Below are positions 42,526-52,566 of a DNA stretch of 64,000 bases, piece after piece. The number at the start of each line of letters is the position of its first letter. The first letter of the stretch is position 1. A program made the position numbers and the translations under genes. Below the pieces are notes generated by a model. That model was given only the letters and a program-made list of their open reading frames with translations, did not search any database and had not been told where the DNA came from. Source of the stretch: Ehrlichia canis str. Jake (GTDB lineage: Bacteria; Pseudomonadota; Alphaproteobacteria; Rickettsiales; Anaplasmataceae). The stretch covers positions 992,001-1,056,000 of the forward strand of contig NC_007354.1 of NCBI RefSeq assembly GCF_000012565.1, written 5' to 3'.

Positions 42526-43065
42526 TTAATTACAACAACTTTGTACTTTGTTTTCACTTTGTAATGTTGACAACGATTGCATTCTAAGTTTTGATACTGG
42601 TATTTTAGAAGGTGTGTTACCACCTAGTTCAATGTTTCTTCTTTGCTCTTCTCTATTATTATGAACAATGTCAAATATACCTTGTCTTATTTTTAACACA
42701 CCACATTGCACAGCTTTTTTTGTACACAGATTTGCTTGATTGTCTAATGCAAGATCATTCAAGATTTTCTCACTTTGAGTTTCAGCTGACAATAATAAGT
42801 TTTTCATTTGCAGTAGTAACTCTGATAGTTTACCATTAGCTGACTTACAAGCAGCACTTAATTCTCTATTTTCCAACACTAAGTTTTGATTTTCATCTAC
42901 CAACTCTTGTATTCGTTGCTCTGCCATTGCTTCAGACTCAAACTTACCATCAAGTGTACGCATGCTAATACAACATTGACACATGGCAATTAATAATAAC
43001 AGCATTAACATAACAATACACATTACAAGAAGACCTATAATAGCATACGCATGACTATGACTCAT
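42526..43065 (-). CDS. Single-anchor coiled-coil protein with CQCC
   Basis: 179 aa from the ATG at 43065. The upstream start at 43077 lies inside the ribosome binding site and is rejected. The membrane helix (YAIIGLLVMCIVMLMLLLLIA, about 7-27) is followed by MCQCCISMRTL. The coiled coil (ELVDENQNLVLENRELSAACK) spans about 55-90, and the tail is basic and Gln/Ser-rich, ending QSCCN. GGGGTGTGTT is a clear form of the island box. Confidence 0.78.
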   Translation of the reverse strand: MSHSHAYAIIGLLVMCIVMLMLLLLIAMCQCCISMRTLDGKFESEAMAEQRIQELVDENQNLVLENRELSAACKSANGKLSELLLQMKNLLLSAETQSEKILNDLALDNQANLCTKKAVQCGVLKIRQGIFDIVHNNREEQRRNIELGGNTPSKIPVSKLRMQSLSTLQSENKVQSCCN

Positions 43066-43306
43066 AACACACCCCATCTTAATTTGAAATTAAATACTTA
43101 ATTACAGTACAAAATTTTCTTTACAAACATAAATTTTTAATCTCTTAGAGATATTTTTACTTACAAGATACTCTACTAAATAAAGTACCACATTAATTAT
43201 ATACACATTAATGCTGCAACATCAATTAATATACATATTATTAACTATACACACCAGCTGAGAATAGATAAGTGAAATTTTCTTTATCATGACATAACAG
43301 ATCTTA

Positions 43307-43990
43307 TCAATTCACTCTTGCATTGTCTCGCTCATTATTATGATCAACTTGTACATCTTGCACTTGAAGTTGAGGTTGAGGTTCAGGCTCAGGTTCAGGT
43401 TCAGACTGAGAACGAAAACAAGCACAGCATCCTGCACAAAAATTACTTAATCCACGCTTAGATTTACTAGTGTTAATGCCTTTTCTAATATTTTTAGATA
43501 ATAAAGCTAATGAAAGTTGACTTGAAAATTCTCCTGCCAACGCTTTTTCACTTTGTTCAACCATTTGCATTGATCCATCAAGTAACTGCATTGAGTAAAT
43601 TCTCACCGACGTCAACCAAGCTACTACACCAGCTATTATACTTTCAGGATCATGTTCAATACCTTCATCCTCATGTATTTTTTGTAAACTTCCTATCAAA
43701 GCTTCACTGATAGCAGACATTATCGTATCATTAAGCTCTCCTGCTTTTTCAAGAGAAGATTTTTTCTCACTAATATACGCAAGAATTACATTTTTATATT
43801 CTCCCAGTAATTTGTTGTACTTCTCTGCTAATACTTGACAGTGTAATGATAGTTCTTCCTTGTCTTGTAATAACGCATTTATATTACCTTGATTTTTATA
43901 CCGAAAACAATAAAAATATATAGCAAGTATCAATAATAGTACCAACAACACAAGCAGCACTAGTAGCATAATTTGGTTTTTGTCTGACAC
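43307..43990 (-). CDS. Single-anchor protein, predicted GTG start
   Basis: 227 aa. The island box reads GAGAGTGTGTT followed directly by GTG at 43990, exactly where paralogues have ATG, so GTG is taken as start rather than the more upstream 44017. The membrane helix (IMLLVLLVLLVLLLILAIYF) is followed by YCFRYKNQ. A helical region (EELSLHCQVLAEKYNKLLGEY) leads to a Cys-rich segment (LSNFCAGCCACFRSQSE) and a run of Glu-Pro/Gln-Pro dipeptides at about 43366-43405 encoded by a 6-bp repeat. Unrecognised function. Confidence 0.75.
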   Translation of the reverse strand: MSDKNQIMLLVLLVLLVLLLILAIYFYCFRYKNQGNINALLQDKEELSLHCQVLAEKYNKLLGEYKNVILAYISEKKSSLEKAGELNDTIMSAISEALIGSLQKIHEDEGIEHDPESIIAGVVAWLTSVRIYSMQLLDGSMQMVEQSEKALAGEFSSQLSLALLSKNIRKGINTSKSKRGLSNFCAGCCACFRSQSEPEPEPEPQPQLQVQDVQVDHNNERDNARVN

Positions 43991-44127
43991 AACACACTCT
44001 CTTAAATTACTATACACTTAACTTATAGTATACTGTTTAACAAACTTACTATAATTACCAAAAAATCAAAGAGATTTCTACTTAAACAAAATACAGTACA
44101 TCTATAAATAGATATATAAGCAACTTA

Positions 44128-44463
44128 TTAATTTAGTCCAATATCATTCCTATTACCATCAGGGTTTATTACCTGATTTCGTAACGGACCTTGCAATTCA
44201 AGTTGCCGTATAAGAGTTGACCTAATCCCGTCTTTATTAATACTCCATTTTGTATCTCGCATTCTATTAACAAAAATCCCCGTCCATCCCAAACTATTCG
44301 ATTCTTGTTCTTCTACATCCTTATATTTTTTTATTTCTGATTCAATAAGACGATCATATAAAACAGAACGAGTACAAAAAACACAACATGTACAAAACAT
44401 TATTATGGTTAATACAATAAATAAAATAAAGAATCCTAGTATAACACTGTCGTAATCATTCAT
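44128..44463 (-). CDS. Very short Cys-rich single-anchor protein
   Basis: 111 aa from the ATG at 44463. A GTG two codons earlier sits in the box. AAGGTGTGTGGTT precedes the ATG, the island box with three extra bases. The membrane helix (SVILGFFILFIVLTIIMFCTCCVFC) holds five Cys near its cytoplasmic end. A charged, non-coiled tail of about 70 residues follows, with GWTGIFVNRMRDTKWSINKDG. It is either a distinct small member or a truncated copy. The intact frame and good box suggest it is expressed. Confidence 0.72.
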   Translation of the reverse strand: MNDYDSVILGFFILFIVLTIIMFCTCCVFCTRSVLYDRLIESEIKKYKDVEEQESNSLGWTGIFVNRMRDTKWSINKDGIRSTLIRQLELQGPLRNQVINPDGNRNDIGLN

Positions 44464-45137
44464 AACCACACACCTTATTTAATATTTAAATACAATACTA
44501 CACTTACTAATAATACATTTTTCAGACTATAACAAAAACATTATAATATCATATCTTTAGATTACCATAAATACGATGTCTCACCAATTAATCATCCTCA
44601 TCAAATAAAATTCAAAACCTTATCACTTTTTACTTTTGATAGAAATAGATCAAGTCAACACAAATGAAAAAATATATTACAATACTAGCAGTATTGTATA
44701 ATAAATTTACCAATCTTACTAATATACCACATATGTTATTATGTGAATTTACTAACAAAACATTTGAAGTTGCATAACTTACAACAATGCATCTTACTTA
44801 CCTAACACTGATTACTTATATTAAATATTTTATCTTAAATACATGGTTTTAACTGGTAATACACCAGATGCTAGTACCCATAACATGTTCTGATTCTTTA
44901 TTTAAAGCCATAGTATAGAAAAACAAATCAAATAAGCAACACTATTACAATTAATTATAACACATCTCTTAAGTAAAAACAATTAAAATTCAACTAACTA
45001 TATTATATTTATGCATATTTTAAATACTTATAAACTGTATCAACCTACAACATATTAAACAAATCATTTTAAACTTTTGCTCATATACTAATATATTGCA
45101 TTAATTGCACACTTTCTTGTGTTGTTTTTTCATTATT
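44464..45137. other. Spacer with a possible C-terminal remnant
   Basis: 674 bases. Minus strand at about 44837-44905 reads NQNMLWVLASGVLPVKTM, similar in position and the LASG core to the C-terminus of the 48807 product. Nothing else was recognised. Confidence 0.35.
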
Positions 45138-45664
45138 TCATGCAATTCTTATAAATTCCAATATTGAATTTTGCATCAGACTCATAACAACTACAAAGCA
45201 ATAATAGACTAAGTAACATGCTTTATTAGATACTAGTGACACACTACCTACTTGTACACCTTGTTCCTTGTATTGTTTCTTCTGTTTTTCCTCATTACCT
45301 CTTATATATTTTACAAAGTCTGATACTGATTGCTGCATCAACCTCGCAATAACAGTTACGTTAGCTGTAGCATCTTGAAAAAAGTCACCTGTTTTAGACA
45401 CTTTCACTTCTGGATCAAGTGTACCTACAATATTCTCAAGAACATCACTATACTTCGATAATACCGCATCACGGGCTTTTGACACATCTGATATTTCAGA
45501 TTCTAATTCTGCATTTTTCTCTTCTAATAGTTTATTCTCATATTCCAACATATCTACCTTATCACGCAAAGGCTTAAAACAGCGTTGATATATAAGAAAA
45601 ATTACTAAAAGCAACAAAAAACAATACTCAGTCCTATAAGAATTTCATAGCTTATTGCATCCAT
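45138..45664 (-). pseudogene. Island gene frameshifted at a T6 run in the anchor
   Basis: The box GGTGTGTGTT and the ATG at 45664 open MDAISYEILIGLSIVF, then CCF-stop. One extra T in the six-T run (coding strand, about 45617-45625) would give the uninterrupted helix IVFLLLLVIFLIYQRC and join the 45138-45617 frame: coiled coil DKVDMLEYENKLLEEKNAE, helical middle, and a hydrophobic C-terminal piece (ACYLVYYCFVVVMSL). The whole product would be about 175 aa. Frame loss in a short homopolymer may be mutation, slippage or a sequencing error. Confidence 0.7.
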
Positions 45665-46292
45665 AACACACACCATTTAAAACTTAACAACTCAAGTATA
45701 CTAACAAAAATTCCTATTTTACAAACATCATTTTCTATATAATTTTTAAAAACTATAAAACTCACCTATTCATACTATTATAATAATATAGTACATTTCA
45801 ATGATATTAAAAACTTTACAGATATACCTATCAAGGTACTTTCCCAAAATTCTTATCACAACAATATTATACTAAATTTTATGTAATAGTGACTTTTTCA
45901 ATAATTCTTCACTAGGGTAATATATCAGTAGTTTTTTCACACTCATCACATTTAATAAACATGTACTTTAGTACACATTACACACACTACACTATATTAA
46001 ATACTAATAAGTTTATACAAATACAATTATGAAGATTCTAACTAAACATAATATTTAGATTATAAATATGCGATTTACTATATCTATAAAAAATACAGAC
46101 TATACTTTTTAAAACTACCTTTACCTAGAAAATATCATCAGTAATGCTAAAAACTATTTTCTTCTTTATATACACAATGTCTCTTCATAAATTATACAAT
46201 GCACGCTAAGAAATAAAGTATTACAACATCTACAGTATTATTTTAATTAGAAAGAAATTATATGAAGCTATTCACTAATACCAATAGGTAAT
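45665..46292. other. Spacer
   Basis: 628 bases, A+T-rich. No ORF or repeat was recognised. Confidence 0.4.
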
Positions 46293-47092
46293 TTAAAAGT
46301 TTTTCAAAATACCATCACTACCAAGGACTTCTTCAACTTCTATCTGTAATTCCTTACACTTAATATGACATGCTTTTTTAGTTTTCTCTAATTCCTTGTC
46401 AATATTAACTACAAATGCTCTACACAACGCACCTACACCTTGCTGCATAGCTTGAGGTGTTAAAGAATGATCTCTCTGCATTTTTCGTCTAATAATAGGA
46501 TAACCATCAGTAACAGTACTTATTAAAGATCTGCTCAAAACAGTAAGGCGTGTACTAAACTCTTGATACATAAGTTCAACAATTTTAACAAGTCTAGCAC
46601 GAACATGCACAACTTCTTCTCTAAAAATCTTTACCGATAATGCTTTACTTTTAACATCTTCTAATAGATCATCACACTTCTTTTGTAACATCTTCTCTTG
46701 TCTAGCTAATCGACTATTCTCGGACACTACTTGAGTATGAAGGTAACGCCACTTGTTGTCCTCATCTTTTAATAGACTATATTGCAATTGTAATTCTTTT
46801 AACTTTTTTCTAATTCCTTTGTATCACAATCAGAGCTTCGTAAAGCTTCATTCTTCATTTCTAAAGCACTACACCCCTCTCGTAAAAAAGCAAGTTCTCC
46901 TTTCAATTGAGAAACTATTACCTCATGCGACCTCACTAAGTCATCATACTTACTATGGAGTTCATTACACTGGTTTAGTAATTTTTGATAACTCTTATTA
47001 CCTCTATATATTTTTAAACAACTAAATATAACAATAACCAACAACAAAAGAGACACCACAGTTAACAATAAAGCAATTTTCACTTTATCCAT
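46293..47092 (-). pseudogene. Island gene frameshifted at an A6 run in the coiled coil
   Basis: The ATG at 47092 (box TTGTGTGTGTT) gives the membrane helix (IALLLTVVSLLLLVIVIFSCL), a coiled coil (LNQCNELHSKYDDLVRSHE) and ends KELEKS-stop at 46799. Adding one base to the A6 run (46804-46809) restores KELEKKLKELQLQYSLLK and the long helical remainder to 46293 (about 265 aa in total). The two halves fit so well that they were one gene. P-site slippage on the A run could in principle rescue some product. Confidence 0.72.
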
Positions 47093-48059
47093 AACACACA
47101 CAATTTAAATTTACCTTCAATTTATTATAAAACATCTAAGTTTTAAAATAAACAATATTTATATAACTAAATTTACTATTTTGAACGCATAACATTTTTT
47201 CAATAGTAAATTGAACCACATAATACACTCTGAAATAAATTGATTATGTACTACCACTAAAAATACATAAACATACCTTTATATGACAAAATCTAAGTCA
47301 GCTTTCACAAGAAGCATTATACAATTGCCTTCTCACAAACTTTAAAATACTGATAGATTATTCATTAATATTATAACCTTCAACTGTGTACCTGTTTTGC
47401 AATTCAGCACATACTTTCTTCTATCTAATACTAATCAAGTATTAAACCTTTTTAACAATTCACACTAATTTTTGACATGACTATCAAATCATTAGATTAC
47501 GATACCTATCTAAAGTAGATATAATCTTATCAGAGTAAAAACTATACTAAACCACTACTATTCTTAAATTATCACGTATATTTTTTATCATAACTTAGGA
47601 AAATACTTACATCATTTATACCGACACTCGTTACAAACTACCATTACATTATCTTTTCCTAATCAATCATAATCTCATACTAATTTATTATAGTATTGCA
47701 CTACTTACCGTGATCTTGTAACAGTTGATCATTATTTAATAATTTACATTATTTAAATAATAACAAGTATTGATACCAATAACTAAGAATACAAGCAACA
47801 TTAATAAAGCAATATCAACACTAGACTATTCATTTTTAAATGTATATCAACCTAACATATATTAAAAATCTACTATACTTAAATAAATATACCTAATATT
47901 CTTAAAAATATATCGACTAACAAAATATAAAAATAAGCAACATATTTTATTAACAATGCTTCAACCATCTGTCAAACTATTTAATATATTTTAATAAAAT
48001 ACATTAAGTAAATTACCAGAAGCTATTATATTTTAAGAAGTAAAATTTTACAATACAAC
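47093..48059. other. Long spacer with a decayed island gene
   Basis: 967 bases. A decayed gene lies at 47640-47833 (separate entry). Minus strand near 48000-48035 reads YN..ASG in one frame and IIASGNLLNVFY in another, a second copy of the LDQILASG-type tail. Confidence 0.4.
47640..47833 (-). pseudogene. Decayed island gene, N-terminal part
   Basis: The ATG at 47833 (MNSLVLILLY-stop) is followed in another frame by DIALLMLLVFLVIGINTCYY, an island-type membrane helix with a Cys after it, and then by stops in all frames. No coiled coil survives. Position and strand fit the series. Confidence 0.45.
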
Positions 48060-48626
48060 TTAAGCAATATCATTAGGCTGTACATTGCCACCAGTAGACG
48101 ACACTGAAGCGCCTTCAATATCATTTGAAGGAAATTGATCACTTAGTCTTTTTTCTAATGTATTTTTAGAACTATCAATTTCATATGTTATACTTTTTTG
48201 TAAAAATAGTATATTAGTATCTATTAAACACTTTACAGACTCTGGAGACATGTCTTGCTTCACATCATCAAACAGTTTTTTAACACTTTCACCACGTATA
48301 TTAATTAGTTCTATACAACTTTCTTTTAAATCTTCATATTCTGACACTTGATCACTAAAAAACTTTTGCATTTTATTTTTTAATTCTCTCTCAAGCTTAT
48401 CAGATTTAGATTTTATTCTTTCACTCTCTTTCTTTAATTTATCATTCTGTGAGACTAACTCTTGACTATAATCACTAGCTTCTTCACAACATGCTAATAA
48501 TTTTTTATTCTCTTCTTTTAAAAAATTGTACTGCTTTTGACACTTAACTGCAGCAACAGCTAACAATACAAGTAACAATAACATTACAATAAGCAATACT
48601 AACAAAACTATGGCAGTAGTATCCAT
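48060..48626 (-). CDS. Single-anchor coiled-coil protein
   Basis: 188 aa. The membrane helix (IVLLVLLIVMLLLLVLLAVAAV, about 6-27) is followed by KCQKQ and a long, strongly heptad coiled coil (QYNFLKEENKKLLACCEEA through KSKSDKLERELKNKMQKF, about 32-95). The helical domain continues to about 165, and the Ser-rich tail contains ASVSSTGGN. ATAAGTTGTGTT precedes the ATG, a box variant with AAGT for AAGG. Unrecognised function. Confidence 0.8.
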   Translation of the reverse strand: MDTTAIVLLVLLIVMLLLLVLLAVAAVKCQKQYNFLKEENKKLLACCEEASDYSQELVSQNDKLKKESERIKSKSDKLERELKNKMQKFFSDQVSEYEDLKESCIELINIRGESVKKLFDDVKQDMSPESVKCLIDTNILFLQKSITYEIDSSKNTLEKRLSDQFPSNDIEGASVSSTGGNVQPNDIA

Positions 48627-48806
48627 AACACAACTTATCTAACTTGAATAACTAATTATAACACACCAATGTATAAAATTCATAAATAAAATTATTCAAC
48701 TATAAAGTGAAAAGCATTCCACACACATTAACTTTACTTATCTTTTAAGAGCAATATCAGTGAAAAATAATAGAGGTTCGCAATATACATATACTAAAAA
48801 CTAATA

Positions 48807-49355
48807 TTAATGTACTACTTTACCACCAGTATTACATTGTAAACCAGAAGCTAATATTTGATCTAACGCGCTACTTGCTTGTTGTTGCTCTGTTTGTACA
48901 CCTTGATCAGCTTTCACAATACTTACTGGGGAAGATCGTGCAACATCATAGATACGCCTTTGTAGGCTTAACATTTGAGACGTCATACTACTAACTACAG
49001 TTGGATGTACACCAAGGCTATTCAGTTCTACTGCCATTGACACACTTACCTCGGACATATCATCACCAAGTTCCTTTATTTTCTTTTCCAAATTCCGTTT
49101 TTCTTCAGCAACTGCTTCACAAGTCTTTGCCAATCTTACATTATGTACAAACATTACTGATTGATCATTCTTAAGCTGCCTATACCCACCAGCCAATTGG
49201 TTATAGTACTCTCTACTTAACACCAATACATCTTGTCTTTGTAAATCATGTTCACTTGCAACACAATAGCGATATATAGCAAGCATGAGTAGTATAACTA
49301 ATAATAACAAAAATAATGCTAAATAAACATACTTTTGTATATCCAAATTACCCAT
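48807..49355 (-). CDS. Single-anchor coiled-coil protein
   Basis: 182 aa. The membrane helix (YVYLALFLLLLVILLMLAIY, about 9-28) is followed by RYCVASEHD. A coiled coil (CEAVAEEKRNLEKKIKELGD) spans about 80-100. The tail has QGVQTEQQQASSALDQILASG. The LDQILASG ending is also seen in decayed form in three spacers. The perfect island box precedes the ATG (49356-49365). Confidence 0.8.
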   Translation of the reverse strand: MGNLDIQKYVYLALFLLLLVILLMLAIYRYCVASEHDLQRQDVLVLSREYYNQLAGGYRQLKNDQSVMFVHNVRLAKTCEAVAEEKRNLEKKIKELGDDMSEVSVSMAVELNSLGVHPTVVSSMTSQMLSLQRRIYDVARSSPVSIVKADQGVQTEQQQASSALDQILASGLQCNTGGKVVH

Positions 49356-49610
49356 AACACACCTTATCTAAAACTAAACTTAAAATTATGATAACATTAT
49401 TTTAACAAGCTTTCCACACTCATAAAATATATTCAATGTCATTTACAATGACATTTCTATATAAAAACAACTAATAACTTTCTTGAGACTCACAATGTTT
49501 CAACTATTTGTAAGTTATGCAACAACCATAACAATAAAATATGACGTATACTACCACCTAACGATAGAAATAACACATATATACCTGTAATTAAAATTTG
49601 AAGATCTTTA

Positions 49611-50335
49611 TTAAGCTGCTTTGTCAATAGCACATTCATCATGTTGTTCTGATACTCCATCAACTACAACATTTGATAAGGCTGACATTATTTTTTCAGA
49701 TTCAATACAGAATTTATTGTTGCTACTTTGAATAAGATCATTTAGTGCACCTTGAAGAACTACCAGTTCGTATACCATGAACTCTTTTAAGTCATTCCTT
49801 CCCATCAACTTAGCTTTTGATAATTTTTCAATAAGCTGTGTTTTTCGTAATTTTACTAATACATTAAGATTTTGCAATAAATCCTTAGACCTTTCGCATG
49901 TTGACTTTATTAATCTTTGTACAGCATTGCGTAATGTTTCATACTTGATCGAAATGCATGCAATGCTTCTAATCTATCTTTTTCTAGACCTTCATACTGA
50001 TTTTGCAGCATATTATAATCTGACCGTAATAATCCTAAATCTGATTCCAATTTGCTCAACAAACCCGCGGCATCGCTATAAACTTTCTTTAGATCATTAA
50101 GGTTACACTTTACTTGCTCATGTTCTTGTTCTAATTTTGCATAAACTTTTTTTAATTCATCATAATCTCCCTGTAATGTTTTATAATCTTGTTGTTTGTC
50201 ACTTGGCAATGGCTCATATTTAGGCTTAGCACAACACTTGTTTATTATAAAAGCTAACAATGCAAGTAATAATAAAACAAGACATATTATTAAAGTAAGT
50301 TCAAGATTAGACAGACCTATACCACCTGTAATCAT
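49611..50335 (-). pseudogene. Island gene split by a frameshift in the coiled coil
   Basis: The perfect box and the ATG at 50335 give a membrane helix (LTLIICLVLLLLALLAFII), NKCCAKPKYE, then a long coiled coil (YDELKKVYAKLEQEHEQVK and on) ending AMLYKD-stop at 49910. Another frame, open from upstream of that stop, reads YETLRNAVQRLIKSTCERS and continues as KDLLQNLNVLVKLRKTQ to IDKAA at 49611. A single frameshift near 49940-49960, not at a homopolymer, joins them into a protein of about 240 aa. Confidence 0.72.
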
Positions 50336-50577
50336 AACACACCTTATTCAAGTACAATAATTAATTATACACAAAATTCAAAAAATTCACTACACTTTAA
50401 TAAAATATGTAATATCACTTACAATAAAACTCATATAAATAACAAATACAAAAATATAATTAAGAACTACACCAACACACTCATCATGCTATATTTTAAT
50501 TATTATACTTAACATATTTAGAGTTAATAATGAAAACAACATCAATATATCTTACAACTACAAATATAACCTATTAA

Positions 50578-51240
50578 TTAAGTTACATTCTTACCACCAC
50601 TAACTCCACTCTGTTCCACATCACTCATCACAGTTTGTGGTAATTCACTATAACTAATACTATTTAAAAAATATTGTACACTTTCTTTCAGCAATAATAC
50701 TTGTTGTGTTATAAGCTCTTTATCACTCTCAGAAACATGAGTACTGCTTCTAATACCTGCTACAGCATTACTACACTTTTTCATTAAATCAAAACCCCAG
50801 GCTAAAGCCCTTGGTCTAGTATTAGTAGTGCCTCTTTTATCTTTTATCATTTTTATTTCATGCTCCCTGCTAAGCATAAGTTCAAGTTTTTCACTTTGCG
50901 CAGCAAGTGCTTTATTCTTTTCCAAGAGAAGATCACACTCTTTTTGCAACTGGGCAACACACTCTCTTTCCTTACCCAGGTCTCGCAATAAAGATCGATT
51001 TTCCAGTTTTTGTTGAAATTCACCACTTAATGCTCTCTGAAAGTCAGATTCTAGCTTTTCTACTGTTTGTAATAACTCATCTCTTGATGGACCGCCATCC
51101 TCTAATAAAGGCTTTTCATCTTCTGCTACTTTCTTAGTGCTAACACAACATTTATATATCGCAACAATTAATAAACAAGCAAAAATTAAAATAAACGCTG
51201 CCAACAAAGCAATAGCAACTGTTATTAATCGATTATCCAT
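50578..51240 (-). CDS. Single-anchor coiled-coil protein with YKCC
   Basis: 220 aa. The membrane helix (LITVAIALLAAFILIFACLLIVAI, about 5-28) is followed by YKCCVSTKK, the clearest form of the juxtamembrane motif. The coiled coil (ELLQTVEKLESDFQRALS; ECVAQLQKECDLLLEKNKA) spans about 50-125. The C-terminal helices and a Ser/Gly tail end GVSGGKNVT. AAGGTGTATT, one change from the box, precedes the ATG. Confidence 0.82.
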   Translation of the reverse strand: MDNRLITVAIALLAAFILIFACLLIVAIYKCCVSTKKVAEDEKPLLEDGGPSRDELLQTVEKLESDFQRALSGEFQQKLENRSLLRDLGKERECVAQLQKECDLLLEKNKALAAQSEKLELMLSREHEIKMIKDKRGTTNTRPRALAWGFDLMKKCSNAVAGIRSSTHVSESDKELITQQVLLLKESVQYFLNSISYSELPQTVMSDVEQSGVSGGKNVT

Positions 51241-51769
51241 AATACACCTTATCTAACACTAATACTGACACTATTATACCAATTAAAAAAATCTTCCACA
51301 CAAATAAAACACTATAAAACTCGTTCCTTACAACTACATTTACATAATCTTAAAACATTATAGGTGCATGCAAAAAACACCAATAAAGACTATTTCTTAT
51401 TAAGTGTTACTCCAACAACGAGTTAAACAGATAGTTCAAATAAAACATTTTACATTAATTCTACAATTATTTGAAAAAACAAGATCAACATAATACTCAT
51501 ATATCTAACACTATCTCAAAAATTAGCTACACGCGTATATTACACTCAAAAAAGCATCGCCATTATATTAATTCTACATTTAAAAAAATAAGATACAAAT
51601 AGCACACTTAATGTCTTAGTAAATAAACGTAGCTTCAAAGATCAGCTAACTGAACAGAACATACTTAAAATAAACTATAATGCTATATCAACACTTACAT
51701 TTAATAAATACAAATGTGTTTATATAACATAGCACCTTTAAGTAAAATTTTTATAGTTGTACAAATCTA
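51241..51769. other. Spacer
   Basis: 529 bases, A+T-rich, holding the 50578 upstream region. Nothing else was seen. Confidence 0.4.
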
Positions 51770-52354
51770 CTAAACTGCTTTATCATTAACACTATACATA
51801 CCATTTACTGCAAGATCAGATACTTGCCATGGAACTTCTTCTTCTACTGTGTTATTCCAGATTTCTTCTACTTGCTCTTCTAATAACTTTATGTCATGTT
51901 CTCGTGCCACTTGCATGTTATCAACACAACCTAAGAAACCTTCTTGCATACTTTGAACACAATAATCTATAGCTCCTGCAATAACTGATTTGTCAACTTT
52001 AATATCAGGTGCAATGTTATCACGCAAAACACCTACAGCCTGTTTTATAATCAATGGAACAAATTCTGATAACTTCTCATCAATCTGTTGCTTCGTCATT
52101 TCAGCGAGTTCTTTACACTTTTCCTTGTCTCGCAGAAGACGGTCTTTCACTATTGACAACAATTTTGAACTTTGATTTCTTAGTGATTTGTTATCAGCTG
52201 TTATGCCTCTATTAATTCTTACTATTTCATCATTTTGTGCCGCCAATTTCTTATTGTCTAAAAGAACACAATAACATTTTGTTAAAGCAATAAGCAATAA
52301 TATAGATAACAATACAACAAGTACAGATAATGCAATAACAATACCATTTTGCAT
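51770..52354 (-). CDS. Single-anchor coiled-coil protein, strong ribosome binding site
   Basis: 194 aa. The membrane helix (IVIALSVLVVLLSILLLIAL, about 5-24) is followed by TKCYCVLLDNKKL. A coiled coil (NKKLAAQNDEIVRINRG) and amphipathic helices follow. The tail ends VNDKAV, close to the KAA ending. Instead of the island box it has AAGGAGAG before a short AAGCTT spacer, the best Shine-Dalgarno sequence in the region, so it may be translated more strongly than its paralogues. Confidence 0.8.
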   Translation of the reverse strand: MQNGIVIALSVLVVLLSILLLIALTKCYCVLLDNKKLAAQNDEIVRINRGITADNKSLRNQSSKLLSIVKDRLLRDKEKCKELAEMTKQQIDEKLSEFVPLIIKQAVGVLRDNIAPDIKVDKSVIAGAIDYCVQSMQEGFLGCVDNMQVAREHDIKLLEEQVEEIWNNTVEEEVPWQVSDLAVNGMYSVNDKAV

Positions 52355-52566
52355 AAGCTTACTCTCCTTACCTATAAGTATTAATGTAAAAAACTAGACA
52401 TATCTTATAAATAAGCCACACACTAAATACCAAATAAGATTTTACTACCATCTTAACACATACACTTACTTTTACTAACGAGCTTACTTATATAGTGTTA
52501 GGTTTATATTTTATCATAATACAATAGTACATATCACTAAATAAGATTTATATCAGCAACAGACTC

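Noticed and set aside
46795-46812. Classical programmed -1 frameshift at AAAAAAG
   Set aside because: The heptamer is in the wrong phase (first A is the second base of a codon) and no downstream hairpin was seen. Simple slippage or mutation is more likely.
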